A DNA stretch of 64,000 nt, taken from Leucobacter ruminantium. GTDB taxonomy: Bacteria; Actinomycetota; Actinomycetes; Actinomycetales; Microbacteriaceae. A program made the translations under genes and the position numbers. Shown here piece after piece: positions 10,190-18,455 of this stretch (within the stretch, counting starts at the first letter, position 1; each line of letters begins with the position of its first letter). The DNA lies in the NCBI RefSeq assembly GCF_017565705.1, contig NZ_JAGDYL010000001.1, positions 1 to 64,000 on the forward strand, written 5' to 3'. The notes beneath the pieces were generated by a model. It worked only from the letters and a program-made list of their open reading frames with translations. It did no database searches and was not told the DNA's origin.

Positions 10190-10417
10190 GTGGAAGTTCG
10201 CATCGGCATCATTCAGTCCCCCCGCGAGATCAGCTTCGAGTCCGACCAGGCCGCGGACGAGGTGCGCCAGGCGGTCGAGTCGGCACTCGCCGAGGGCAAG
10301 CAGCCGCTCGTCTCGTTCACCGACGCGAAGGGCAAGCAGTACCTCGTGCCGACCGCGGCGATCGCCTACGTCGAGCTCGGCGGCGACAGCGGGCGCAAGG
10401 TCGGCTTCATCAACTGA
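10190..10417 (+). CDS. DUF3107 family small protein
   Basis: 75 aa actinobacterial protein of unknown role (DUF3107). The GTG start is fixed by GAGGAGGT at 10177-10184 and by the conserved beginning VEVRIGIIQSPREISFES. The middle is an amphipathic helix (Asp/Glu/Arg/Ala-rich) followed by predicted beta strands (LVSFTDAKGKQYLVPTAAIAYVEL) and the characteristic end KVGFIN. No signal peptide. In many Actinobacteria it sits near adnAB and an RhlE-type helicase, as here. No function is proposed. Confidence 0.88.
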   Translation: MEVRIGIIQSPREISFESDQAADEVRQAVESALAEGKQPLVSFTDAKGKQYLVPTAAIAYVELGGDSGRKVGFIN

Positions 10418-10465
10418 CGAGCCAGTCAGCCGACGAACGGCTCAGCTGACGAAGCGGCTCGTCAG
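10414..10465. terminator. Nested hairpin between convergent DUF3107 gene and coaBC
   Basis: Outer arms CTGACGAGCC (10414-10423) and GGCTCGTCAG (10456-10465) enclose inner arms GTCAGC/GCTGAC and AGCCG/CGGCT, giving a cruciform-like nested structure. It begins over the DUF3107 stop codon and serves two convergent genes. No long T-tract is present, so termination is inferred. Confidence 0.6.
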
Positions 10466-10503
10466 CCGTCGCACCGGTCGCGGCCCCGCGTCGCCTGCGG
10501 GTC

Positions 10504-11940
10504 TCACACGAGCGGGTGCGGGCCGCCCTCGAGCTCCTCGACCACCGCGTCGAGCAGCGCGTCGGCGGCCTCGCGCTTCGTACCCGAGGCGACGCGCACC
10601 AGCTCGCCGTCCGAGTCGAGCACGTGCAGCGTGTTCTCGCCCGACTCGAAGCCCTCGCGCCATCCCACCGCGTTGACGGCGAGCAGATCGACGCCCTTGC
10701 GGGCGAGCTTGCGGCGACCGCGCTCGAGCAGCTCTTCCTCGTCTTCAACGGTCTCGGCGGCGAAACCGACGATCACCTGACCGGGCCGCTGCGCCTTCAC
10801 GAGCGAGACGAGAATGTCGGGGTTCTCGGTGAGCACGATCGACGGCGCCTCTCCCGGAGCGTCCTCCTTGCGGATCTTCCGGTCCGAGACCTCCGCGACG
10901 CGGTAGTCGGCTACCGCGGCGGCCATGAGGATCACCTCGGCCCCTGCCGACGCGGCGTGCGCGGCCTGCTCCAGTTCGGCGGTCGTGCTCACGCGCACGG
11001 TGCGCACGCCGGGCCGTTCCGCAGCCGCGAGCACCGACTCGTCGATATTGGCGGCGAGCAGCACGACCTTCGCCCCCCGCTCCGCCGCGGCCGTCGCGAG
11101 CGCTACTCCTTGCCGCCCACTCGAGCGGTTGCCGATGAAGCGCACGGGATCGATGGGCTCCCTGGTGCCTCCGGCGGTGACGAGCACGTGCACGCCCTGC
11201 AGATCCCCCATCGCAGGGGCGGAATCCGTCCGGTCCGCGGTCTCCTCCGTCTCCACGGGCGACCCTTCGGCATCCTCCCCGACCGCGACCCCGACGACGG
11301 GGGCGACGACGGTGCGCGCGTCGTCGAAGTCCGCCGCAGCGGCAGGGGCCGATCCCTCATCCCGGCCTTCCTGCCCGGCGGCATCGCGACGCCCCTCGAG
11401 CTCGCCCTCCAGCACGCCGTCGAGCAGATCGTGCACGCGCGCCGCGATCGAGTCGGGTTCGCTCATGCGGCCGAGCCCGCTGTCCGAGCCCGTCAGCCGG
11501 CCGCTCTCGGGGCCGACGAAGTGCACGCCGCGGGAACGCAGGATCGCGATATTGTCCTGCGTCGCCGGATGCTCCCACATCTCCGTGTGCATCGCGGGCG
11601 CGACGAGCACGGGCGCCCGGGTCGCGAGCAGCGTCGTGCCGAGCAGATCGTCGGCGATCCCCGCGGCCATCCGCGCGAGCGTGTTCGCCGTGGCCGGCGC
11701 CACCACCACCAGGTCGGCGCGCTGCCCGAGCGCGACGTGCCGCACCTCGGGCACGTCCTCGTGCACGGAGGTGGTCACGGAGTTGCGGCTGATCGCCTCC
11801 CAGGTCGGCTTGCCCACGAAACGCAGCGCGTCCTCGGTGGGCACGACGTGCACGTCGTGCCCCTCCTCGACGAGCAGGCGGGCGAGCAGCACGGCCTTGT
11901 AGGCGGCGATGCCGCCGGTGACTCCGAGCACGATGTTCAT
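10504..11940 (-). CDS. coaBC: Bifunctional phosphopantothenoylcysteine decarboxylase / phosphopantothenate-cysteine ligase
   Basis: Coenzyme A biosynthesis: CoaB ligates cysteine to phosphopantothenate and CoaC, an FMN flavoprotein, decarboxylates the product. The CoaC half shows GVTGGIAAYKA, the active-site His region EVRHVALGQRADLVVVAPATANT, PAMHTEMW and GLGRMSEP. The CoaB half shows VTAGGTREPIDPVRFIGNRSSG, AAAVADYR and SDRKIRKE. At 478 aa it is about 60-70 residues longer than usual. The excess is an acidic Ala/Glu/Asp-rich linker between the two domains. TACGAT on the minus strand ends 6 nt before the ATG, suggesting leaderless translation. A longer upstream reading frame has no homology and is ignored. 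Confidence 0.95.
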   Translation of the reverse strand: MNIVLGVTGGIAAYKAVLLARLLVEEGHDVHVVPTEDALRFVGKPTWEAISRNSVTTSVHEDVPEVRHVALGQRADLVVVAPATANTLARMAAGIADDLLGTTLLATRAPVLVAPAMHTEMWEHPATQDNIAILRSRGVHFVGPESGRLTGSDSGLGRMSEPDSIAARVHDLLDGVLEGELEGRRDAAGQEGRDEGSAPAAAADFDDARTVVAPVVGVAVGEDAEGSPVETEETADRTDSAPAMGDLQGVHVLVTAGGTREPIDPVRFIGNRSSGRQGVALATAAAERGAKVVLLAANIDESVLAAAERPGVRTVRVSTTAELEQAAHAASAGAEVILMAAAVADYRVAEVSDRKIRKEDAPGEAPSIVLTENPDILVSLVKAQRPGQVIVGFAAETVEDEEELLERGRRKLARKGVDLLAVNAVGWREGFESGENTLHVLDSDGELVRVASGTKREAADALLDAVVEELEGGPHPLV

Positions 11941-11983
11941 GGATTCATCGTACTCAGAGCGACCCGTCGATAGGCTCGTGCGG

Positions 11984-12895
11984 GTGGGGAAAGCCGAGAG
12001 AAGCGTCGAGAGGATCGCCGTTCGGGAGGCGGCGAAAGCCCTGCGGCGCGGCGCGCGGCGCGGTTCGAGCCGCCGCGGCCGCGGCCCTCGGCGGTGGATG
12101 CTCGGCGCGCTGCTGCTCATCGGATGCGCGGTCGCGGGAACCGTACTCGCAGCGGGCTTCCCCGATACCCCCTCCGGGGCGCCCTCTGCCCCGCCGCCCG
12201 TCTCCGGCCCGGTCTCATCGGACGCGCCGGAAGGCCCGGCGCCGGAGGACCCGGTGCGGGAGAGCCCATCGTCGGAGCCCGATCCCGAGCGCCCCGCGCC
12301 GGGAGACGCGCCGATCGCACCGGACACGGCCGTCGCCGTCCTCGACTCGTTGCCGGTGAAGGGCCGCGCGCCTAAGACCGGCTACGACCGCACGGGCGAG
12401 TTCGGCAAGGCATGGACCGACGTCGACGGCAACGGCTGCCGCACGCGCGAGGACATCCTGCGGCGCGACCTCGACGACGTCGTGCTCGACGGCGCGTGCA
12501 AGGTGATGAGCGGCACGCTCGTCGATCCCTATACCGGTCGCACCGTCGCGTTCGTGCGGGGCGAGCAGACCTCGGCGCTCGTGCAGATCGACCACGTCGT
12601 CGCGCTCTCCGACGCGTGGCAGAAGGGCGCCCAGGGGATCGGGTACGAGCGGCGCGTCGCCCTCGCGAACGACCCGCTCAACCTGCTCGCGGTCGACGGC
12701 GCAGCGAACTCGGCGAAGGGAGACGGGGATGCGGCGACCTGGTTGCCCGAGAACCGCGGCTTCCGCTGCGAGTACGTCGCCAGGCAGGTCTCGGTGAAGG
12801 CGGCCTACGGCCTGTGGGTGACGCAGGCGGAGCAGACGGCGATGCGGGGCGTGCTCGCCTCGTGCCCCGAGCAGCCGGTCGCGACGGCGGAATGA
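11984..12895 (+). CDS. Secreted or membrane-anchored HNH endonuclease family protein
   Basis: 303 aa. A very basic N-terminus precedes a hydrophobic segment (MLGALLLIGCAVAGTVLAAGF), then a Pro/Ser/Glu-rich linker of about 60 residues, then a GmrSD-C/DUF1524-like HNH domain. Its core motifs are IDHVVALSDAWQKGA, ANDPLNLLAVDG and DAATWLPENRGFRCEYV. These proteins are predicted extracytoplasmic nucleases; the biological target is unknown. Conserved cysteines (GNGCRTR, DGACKV, GFRCEY, ASCPEQ) could form disulfides, consistent with export. Start chosen at the GTG lying 7 nt after TAGGCT (11971-11976); GTG 11978 and upstream ATGs are alternatives. It diverges from coaBC with a shared promoter gap of about 40 nt. 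Confidence 0.82.
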   Translation: MGKAERSVERIAVREAAKALRRGARRGSSRRGRGPRRWMLGALLLIGCAVAGTVLAAGFPDTPSGAPSAPPPVSGPVSSDAPEGPAPEDPVRESPSSEPDPERPAPGDAPIAPDTAVAVLDSLPVKGRAPKTGYDRTGEFGKAWTDVDGNGCRTREDILRRDLDDVVLDGACKVMSGTLVDPYTGRTVAFVRGEQTSALVQIDHVVALSDAWQKGAQGIGYERRVALANDPLNLLAVDGAANSAKGDGDAATWLPENRGFRCEYVARQVSVKAAYGLWVTQAEQTAMRGVLASCPEQPVATAE

Positions 12896-12905
12896 CTGCG
12901 AGTGA

Positions 12906-14066
12906 TCAGCCCGCGCGCTCCAGCAGCACCGCGACCTCGAGGTGACGCGTGTGCGGGAACATGTCGAACACGCGCGCCTCTCGCACCGCGAACGACGGCA
13001 TGGAGGCGAGGTCCCTCGCCAGGCTCTCGGGATTGCAGCTCGAGTAGATCGCGTGCCGCGACGGCCCGCCGTCGAGCCACGCGCAGAGCTCGGGGCCGAT
13101 CCCTCGCCTCGGCGGGTTCACGATGACGAGCTCGGGGATCTCCTCGCGCGGCGCTGCGAGCGCGAACGCGGTCGCATCGGCGGCCTCGAAGCGCGCATCG
13201 ATGCCCGCCTCCCGCGCACTGCGGCGGGCCGACCGCACGGCTGCCTCCGACACTTCGACGCCGAGCACGCGGCGCGTCGCAGCGCCCGCCGCACCGACAC
13301 CCGCGCAGTGCAGGGCGAAGCCGCCGACCCCGCAGTAGAGGTCCCACAGCGAGGAGGGATCGACGCGCGCCACCCACTCGGCGGCCTGCGCGTAGAGCGC
13401 CCGGGCCACCGCGGTGTTCGTCTGGAAGAAGCTCTGCGGCCGCAGATGCAGTGAGACGCCGTCGAGACGCATGTCGAGCGACGAGCCGAGCAGCAGCTCC
13501 TCGCGCTCTCCCTCGAGCACGGCCTTGTGCTCGGGCAGCAGGTTCACCGAGATCACGGTCGCCTCGGGAACCGCGCGCCTCAGCTCCCGGAGGCCGGAGC
13601 GCAGCCGCGCAAGGCCCTGCTCGCCTCGGGTGACGAAGCGCACCATGAGCGCGCCGTCCGGCGCCGCGGTCACGTGCACGAACTTCAGCTCGCCGCGCCG
13701 GCGCGGCACGTCGTAGGGTGCGAGGCCCGTGCTCTCGATGAACTCTGCGAGGCGAGGGATCGCAGCCCGGATCGCGGGCGACTGGATGAGGCAGTCGCGC
13801 AGATCGACGCCGGCCCCGTCCGGCCCGAGGATGCCGAGCGTGACGCTGCCCCGCCGCCCACCGACCACGAGCTTGGCCTTGTTGCGGAAGTCGCGCACGC
13901 CGCCGACGACACTCGGCAGCCATGCCGCCTCGGGGATCTCGGGCAGCAGCTCGCGGCAGCGGGATTCCTTCTCGGCGAGCTGCGCCTCGTACGGCGTCTC
14001 GATGAGCGCGCACGATCGGCAGGCCGCGGCCTCGAAGTAGTCGCAGCGCGGCGTCTCGAAGAGCAT
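12906..14066 (-). CDS. rlmC: 23S rRNA (uracil-C5)-methyltransferase RlmC-like
   Basis: 386 aa, close in length and motif order to E. coli RlmC (RumB), which makes m5U747 in 23S rRNA. Seen: N-terminal iron-sulfur cysteines (CDYFEAAACRSC plus DCLIQS), FRNKAKLVV, RRRGELKFVHVT, RPQSFFQTN, the SAM site DLYCGVGGFALHC, LVIVNPPRRGIG and the catalytic cysteine in IYSSCNPES. The C-terminus FDMFPHTRHLEVAVLLER is typical. The ATG used gives the canonical beginning MLFETPRCDY; a longer frame upstream is the antisense shadow of the neighbour. It runs on the same strand as the ferritin-like gene with 14 nt between them, so it is probably co-transcribed. Confidence 0.93.
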   Translation of the reverse strand: MLFETPRCDYFEAAACRSCALIETPYEAQLAEKESRCRELLPEIPEAAWLPSVVGGVRDFRNKAKLVVGGRRGSVTLGILGPDGAGVDLRDCLIQSPAIRAAIPRLAEFIESTGLAPYDVPRRRGELKFVHVTAAPDGALMVRFVTRGEQGLARLRSGLRELRRAVPEATVISVNLLPEHKAVLEGEREELLLGSSLDMRLDGVSLHLRPQSFFQTNTAVARALYAQAAEWVARVDPSSLWDLYCGVGGFALHCAGVGAAGAATRRVLGVEVSEAAVRSARRSAREAGIDARFEAADATAFALAAPREEIPELVIVNPPRRGIGPELCAWLDGGPSRHAIYSSCNPESLARDLASMPSFAVREARVFDMFPHTRHLEVAVLLERAG

Positions 14067-14080
14067 GTCCCGCGTGGCGC

Positions 14081-14800
14081 TCAAGCGGTGAGGCCCAACC
14101 CGTCCATGCGGCGGATGTGGTCGGCGATGAGCTCGGTGAAGACGGGCTCGACCTCGTCGGCGTCGAACTCGCGGTTCTCGCTCAGCAGCAGCACCGCGCG
14201 CGCGACGAGCAGGGTGTCTCCGACGAGACGGCGACCCCAGAGCGCGAGCCAGCTCGAGAGCTTCGGATCGTCTGCGAGGGCCTCCTCGAGGAGCTCCTTG
14301 AGCTGCGCTCGACCCGTGTCCTCGCCCAGGATCGCGATCGCCTCGCCGCGGTAGCCGTCCTTCAGCCCCGTCGCGAGGCTCGCGAAGAAGTCGTCGAACA
14401 GCCCGCCGACGAGGTAGAGCGAGAGCACGTGCTGGTGCCAGTCGCCCGTGTCGATGCGCTCGACGTAGGCCTCGATCACGCCGCTGAAGGGCTCCATCAC
14501 CACGTGCGGCTCGTGACCGCGCCTGCGGATCTCGCCCGTCAGGCGGTGGTGCTTCGAGAGCGTCTCGCCCGCGACGTTCGCGAGCGCGTCCTTCGCCTTG
14601 AGCGTAGGGGCGCCTGAGACGCCGCGCGTGGCGGCCTCGTAGAGCTCGAGCTGGAGGTAGGCCGTCAGGCCGAGGAACGGCAGGATCCCCGGCGCGAACT
14701 CGGCCAGCTCCACGCGCTCGGCCTCGTTCGCCTCGCCGCGCGATCGTATCTTGCGCGCGGGCGCGCTCTTCCGGCGCAGCCCTCGGATCCACTCGAACAC
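14081..14800 (-). CDS. Ferritin-like fold protein (MiaE-like family)
   Basis: 239 aa all-helical protein with carboxylate/histidine motifs of a di-iron ferritin-like fold: LQLELYEAATRG, AGETLSKHHRLTGEI and the later helix HQHVLSLYLVGGLFDDFF. It matches the actinobacterial ferritin-like family often annotated as MiaE-like (tRNA hydroxylase homologue). Activity is not established. No signal peptide. GTG start, with TAAGCT on the minus strand ending 6 nt before it, so probably leaderless. It is divergent from the DEAD-box helicase, an arrangement recurring in Actinobacteria. Confidence 0.82.
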   Translation of the reverse strand: MFEWIRGLRRKSAPARKIRSRGEANEAERVELAEFAPGILPFLGLTAYLQLELYEAATRGVSGAPTLKAKDALANVAGETLSKHHRLTGEIRRRGHEPHVVMEPFSGVIEAYVERIDTGDWHQHVLSLYLVGGLFDDFFASLATGLKDGYRGEAIAILGEDTGRAQLKELLEEALADDPKLSSWLALWGRRLVGDTLLVARAVLLLSENREFDADEVEPVFTELIADHIRRMDGLGLTA

Positions 14801-14943
14801 CCTGTCAGCTTACCTCCGGCTCGACCGCGGGCTGGAATAGACTGGCTCCCGTACGTTATTCGCCGCCATCGCCGCAGGAGCGACGGCCGCTGCGCCCCGA
14901 TCAGATGCAGAGCGCAGCACCGCATCACAGAACAGGACGCAAC

Positions 14944-16485
14944 GTGACGACCTTCCTCGAACTCGGGGTCGACCAGGACATGGTCGATTCGCTCGCAGAC
15001 CAGGGCATTATCGACGCCTTCCCCATCCAGGAGCAGACGATCCCACTCGCCATCTCGGGTCAGGACATCATCGGTCAAGCCAAGACCGGTACCGGCAAGA
15101 CCTTCGGTTTCGGTCTGCCTCTGCTGCAGCGCATCGGGGCGAACCCCGAGCCGGGCGTGCAGGCGCTCGTCGTCGTGCCGACCCGCGAGCTGTGCGTGCA
15201 GGTGTTCGAGGATCTCGAGCTGGCGGCGAAGAACCGCGGCGCCACGGTCGTGCCGATCTACGGCGGCAAGGCTTACGAGGGGCAGATCGAGCAGCTGAAG
15301 GCCGGTGCCCAGATCGTGGTCGGCACCCCCGGCCGCCTCCTCGACCTCGCGAGCCAACGCGTGCTGAACCTCGGCGATGTGCGCGAGATGGTGCTCGACG
15401 AGGCCGACAAGATGCTCGACCTCGGCTTCCTCGCCGACATCGAGAAGCTGTTCTCGAAGACGCCTCCCACGCGCCACACCATGCTGTTCTCAGCGACGAT
15501 GCCCGGCACGATCGTCACGCTGGCGCGACGCTTCATGTCGAAGCCGATCCACATCCGCGCGACCGATCCCGACGAGGGTCACGTGCAGGCCAACATCGAG
15601 CACATCGTCTACCGCGCCCACTCGCTCGACAAGGACGAGGTGATCGGCCGCATCCTGCAGGCCGAGGGGCGGGGCAAGACCGTGATCTTCATGCGCACGA
15701 AGCGCGCCGCGGCGAAGCTGCAGGAGGAGCTGAACGATCGCGGCTTCGATGCGGCGGCGGTGCACGGCGACCTGAACCAGGATCAGCGCGAGCGGGCCAT
15801 GGCGGCGTTCAAGGCGGGCAAGAAGGACATCCTGATCGCCACCGACGTCGCGGCGCGCGGCATCGACGTCGACGACGTCACCCACGTCATCAACCACACG
15901 GTCCCCGACGACGAGAAGACCTACCTGCACCGCGTGGGCCGCACCGGCCGCGCGGGCCGCACGGGCATCGCCGTCACCTTCGTCGACTGGGACGACCTGC
16001 ACAAGTGGGCGCTCATCGACAAGGCGCTCGAATTCGGCACGCCCGAGCCGAAGGAGACCTACTCCTCCTCGCCGCACCTCTACACCGACCTGAACATCCC
16101 CGAGGGCTCGAAGGGCCGGCTCAAGGCGACTCCGGTCAAGGAGTCCGCGGGCGGGCGAGGCGGCAGGGGCGCTTCGTCCCGCGGCGAGGGCGCACGCGGC
16201 GAGGGATCCGAGCGCTCGGGCGAGGCGCGCAAGCGCACGCGCCGTCGCACCCGCAGCGCGAACCCGAAGGGTCCGGGCCGTCACGAATCGCACGGCCACG
16301 AGCAGCACGGTCACGACCAGGAGGGCGGCGGCGAGCCCGGCGCTCCCCTGCTGCAGGAGACGGGCGAGGGATCCGCGCCGCGCCGCCGACGCCGTCGCCG
16401 CCGGAGCGGATCGGGGCAGGCCGGGGCTCAGGGCGAGTCGTCGCAGGGCTCGGAGACGCCGCAGGGCGAGGCCGCCTCGGAGTAG
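14944..16485 (+). CDS. rhlE: DEAD-box RNA helicase, RhlE-like, with basic C-terminal tail
   Basis: 513 aa. All helicase motifs are visible: FPIQEQTIPLA (Q motif), AKTGTGKT, PTRELCVQV, VGTPGRLLD, DEADKM, FSATMP, IATDVAARGIDVDDV and HRVGRTGRAGRTG. The last 130 or so residues are low complexity: Gly/Arg-rich, His/Gly-rich (HESHGHEQHGHDQ) and an eight-arginine run, probably an RNA-binding tail. GTG start at 14944 preceded by AGGAC; an in-frame ATG at 14905 lacks a ribosome binding site. TAGACT at about 14838 suggests a leader near 100 nt, long for this window, so post-transcriptional (for example cold-shock) control is possible. Roles in ribosome assembly or RNA decay are family knowledge. Confidence 0.93.
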   Translation: MTTFLELGVDQDMVDSLADQGIIDAFPIQEQTIPLAISGQDIIGQAKTGTGKTFGFGLPLLQRIGANPEPGVQALVVVPTRELCVQVFEDLELAAKNRGATVVPIYGGKAYEGQIEQLKAGAQIVVGTPGRLLDLASQRVLNLGDVREMVLDEADKMLDLGFLADIEKLFSKTPPTRHTMLFSATMPGTIVTLARRFMSKPIHIRATDPDEGHVQANIEHIVYRAHSLDKDEVIGRILQAEGRGKTVIFMRTKRAAAKLQEELNDRGFDAAAVHGDLNQDQRERAMAAFKAGKKDILIATDVAARGIDVDDVTHVINHTVPDDEKTYLHRVGRTGRAGRTGIAVTFVDWDDLHKWALIDKALEFGTPEPKETYSSSPHLYTDLNIPEGSKGRLKATPVKESAGGRGGRGASSRGEGARGEGSERSGEARKRTRRRTRSANPKGPGRHESHGHEQHGHDQEGGGEPGAPLLQETGEGSAPRRRRRRRRSGSGQAGAQGESSQGSETPQGEAASE

Positions 16486-16583
16486 TCGGCGGTTCCTCGC
16501 CGCGCCCGCTCGCCGTACCGGGCTCGCCGTACCGCCGGGCGCGGGATCCCTCGCCGCCGGGCGCCGCGATCGCGCACGCCCGG

Positions 16584-17435
16584 CTAGCGCGGCACGGCCA
16601 CGTTCTCGCGGATGCGCGCGACGATCGCGGGGTCGCTCGTGCGCTCCCCCAACCGATTCGGCTTGCCCGCGCCGTGGTAGTCGCTCGCGCCGGTGACCTC
16701 CAGGCGCAGCTCCGCGGCCGCGCCCTCGAGCGAGGGAAGCCAGTCGGCGCGGTTCTCGGGATGATCGAGCTCGACGCCTCCCAGGCCGACCGCCGCGAGC
16801 GCTGCGAGATCGGCGGCGGGCAGCGGTGCGCTCTGCCTGGCTGCGGCGGGGTGCGCGATCACGGCGAATCCTCCGGCCGCGCGCACGAGACGGATCGCCT
16901 CGGCCGTCTCGATGGCCTTGGTGCCCATGTAGTAGGGCGAACCCGGGAACAGCACGGCCTCGAACGCGGCGCTCCGGTCGACGGCGTAGCCTGCGGCCAC
17001 GAGCGCGTCGGCGATGTGCGGGCGCCCCACGGTGCGGGCGTCGTCCGCTCCGACCACCTGGTCCCAGGTGATCGCGTAGTCGGCGGAGAGCCGCCGCACC
17101 ATCTCACGCGCACGGGTGACCCGGGATTCCCGCACCTCGGCGAGCGCCGCGAAGAGCTCACCGGCCTCGGGCCTGATCCCGTAGCCGAGCAGGTGCCGCG
17201 AGCGCCCCCGGAACTTCGTCGTGATCTCGATGCCGGGCAGGAAGTCGACGCCGGCATCGCGGGCGGCCTCACGGGCCTCGCCCCAACCGTCGATCGTATC
17301 GTGGTCGGTGAGCGCGAACCCCGCGAGCCCGAGCTCCGCGGCCTCGCGAGCGATCTCGCCCGGTCTCGTCGTGCCATCGGAGCACACGGAATGCGTGTGC
17401 AGATCAAAGCCCAACGGTGTGCCGGTTCCTCCCAT
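16584..17435 (-). CDS. PHP-domain phosphoesterase (nucleoside 3',5'-bisphosphate phosphatase-like)
   Basis: 283 aa PHP-fold metal-dependent hydrolase of the YciV/RNase AM type. Ligand motifs: FDLHTHSVCSDG, LTDHDTIDGW, PGIEITT, GRPHIADALV, VIAHPAA and the final GASDYHG. Known relatives dephosphorylate 3',5'-nucleotides or trim RNA 5' ends using a trinuclear metal centre. The ATG is preceded by TAGACT (minus strand, 6 nt away), so the mRNA is probably leaderless. It is convergent with the helicase gene. Confidence 0.9.
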   Translation of the reverse strand: MGGTGTPLGFDLHTHSVCSDGTTRPGEIAREAAELGLAGFALTDHDTIDGWGEAREAARDAGVDFLPGIEITTKFRGRSRHLLGYGIRPEAGELFAALAEVRESRVTRAREMVRRLSADYAITWDQVVGADDARTVGRPHIADALVAAGYAVDRSAAFEAVLFPGSPYYMGTKAIETAEAIRLVRAAGGFAVIAHPAAARQSAPLPAADLAALAAVGLGGVELDHPENRADWLPSLEGAAAELRLEVTGASDYHGAGKPNRLGERTSDPAIVARIRENVAVPR

Positions 17436-17538
17436 TCCACCAGTCTACGACCGGAGGGGCGCGGGACTTCGCCATGCGAGGCGGAGCCCCGGAAGGGCGG
17501 GCCGACGCGGAGATCGGCGCCGGCCCTCCTCGTGCCGA

Positions 17539-18294
17539 CTACTGCGCGGTGTAGCCGCCGTCGACGAGGTGATAGCTGCCGGTGACGAAGGACGCGGCGT
17601 CGCTCGCGAGGAAGGCGACGAGCTCGGCGACCTCCTCGGCGCGCCCGAGGCGTCCCATCGGGTGCAGGGAGATGAGGTGCTGCCTCGTGGCATCGTCCGC
17701 GTCCTTGAGCAGCGGCGTGTCGATGTAGCCGGGGCCGACCGAGTTCACGCGCACGCCGATGGGCGCGTTCTCGAGGGCGGCGGTCTTCGTCAGGCCGACG
17801 ACCGCGTGCTTGCACGCGACGTAGGCGGGCGATCCGGGACTGCCCACACTGCCGAGGATCGAGGCGATGTTCACGATGGATCCGCCCGACCCCGCAGCGG
17901 TCATGGCCCTCGCCTGCGCGCGGGTGCCGCGGAAGACCGCGTTCAGATTGATGGATACCACCTTCTCCCAGTCGTCATCGCCGTAGTCGACCGTGGGAGC
18001 GACCCTGCCGCCGATGCCCGCGTTGTTGACGCCGATGCGCAGCGTGCCGAGCTCCTGGGCGGCCCGGACGGTCTCGTCGACGACGTCGGTCGCCGAGGCG
18101 TCGCCGACGACCGATACGGCGCTGCCGCCGGCGGCCTCGATCTCGGCGACAACGGCGTTCGCGGCCTCGGCGCTCAGATCCTGCACGACGACCTTCGCTC
18201 CGTTCGCCGCGAGCAGCAGGGCGACGGCCCTGCCGATGCCGGATCCCGCTCCCGTGACGATCGCCGAGCGGTCTGAGACCTCGTATGCAGCCAT
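17539..18294 (-). CDS. Short-chain dehydrogenase/reductase
   Basis: 251 aa classical SDR. Cofactor loop TGAGSGIGRA, NNAGIGG, catalytic Ser in IVNIASILGS, Tyr/Lys in AYVACKHA, and the C-terminal SYHLVDGGYTAQ. An Asp in VVVQDLS after beta-2 suggests NAD(H) preference. Start chosen by an ideal ribosome binding site, AAGGAGGT about 9 nt before the ATG, one of the few strong leadered starts here. The substrate is not identifiable. Divergent from the aminopeptidase gene. Confidence 0.9.
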   Translation of the reverse strand: MAAYEVSDRSAIVTGAGSGIGRAVALLLAANGAKVVVQDLSAEAANAVVAEIEAAGGSAVSVVGDASATDVVDETVRAAQELGTLRIGVNNAGIGGRVAPTVDYGDDDWEKVVSINLNAVFRGTRAQARAMTAAGSGGSIVNIASILGSVGSPGSPAYVACKHAVVGLTKTAALENAPIGVRVNSVGPGYIDTPLLKDADDATRQHLISLHPMGRLGRAEEVAELVAFLASDAASFVTGSYHLVDGGYTAQ

Positions 18295-18455
18295 GTGGGA
18301 TACCTCCTTCTGCTCCGGCCCGTTCGGTCGGGCCCGGGCTCCCCAGGCCACGCCCCGGATGCGGGGCGCACGCAAGCTCGGTACGCCTGGAATCGCTCGG
18401 CACCTCACTGCGCGGGCGGCGAGGCTCGAGCCCGGGCGGGTGGGAAGATGGAGGG

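Noticed and set aside
14838-14943. Possible riboswitch in the 100-nt leader of the DEAD-box helicase
   Set aside because: No conserved core or stable helix I could draw; only its length is notable.
16534-16584. GCCGGGCG/CGCCCGGC arms between the helicase and PHP genes as a terminator
   Set aside because: A loop of about 35 nt, no T-tract, and overlap with the PHP stop make it unconvincing.
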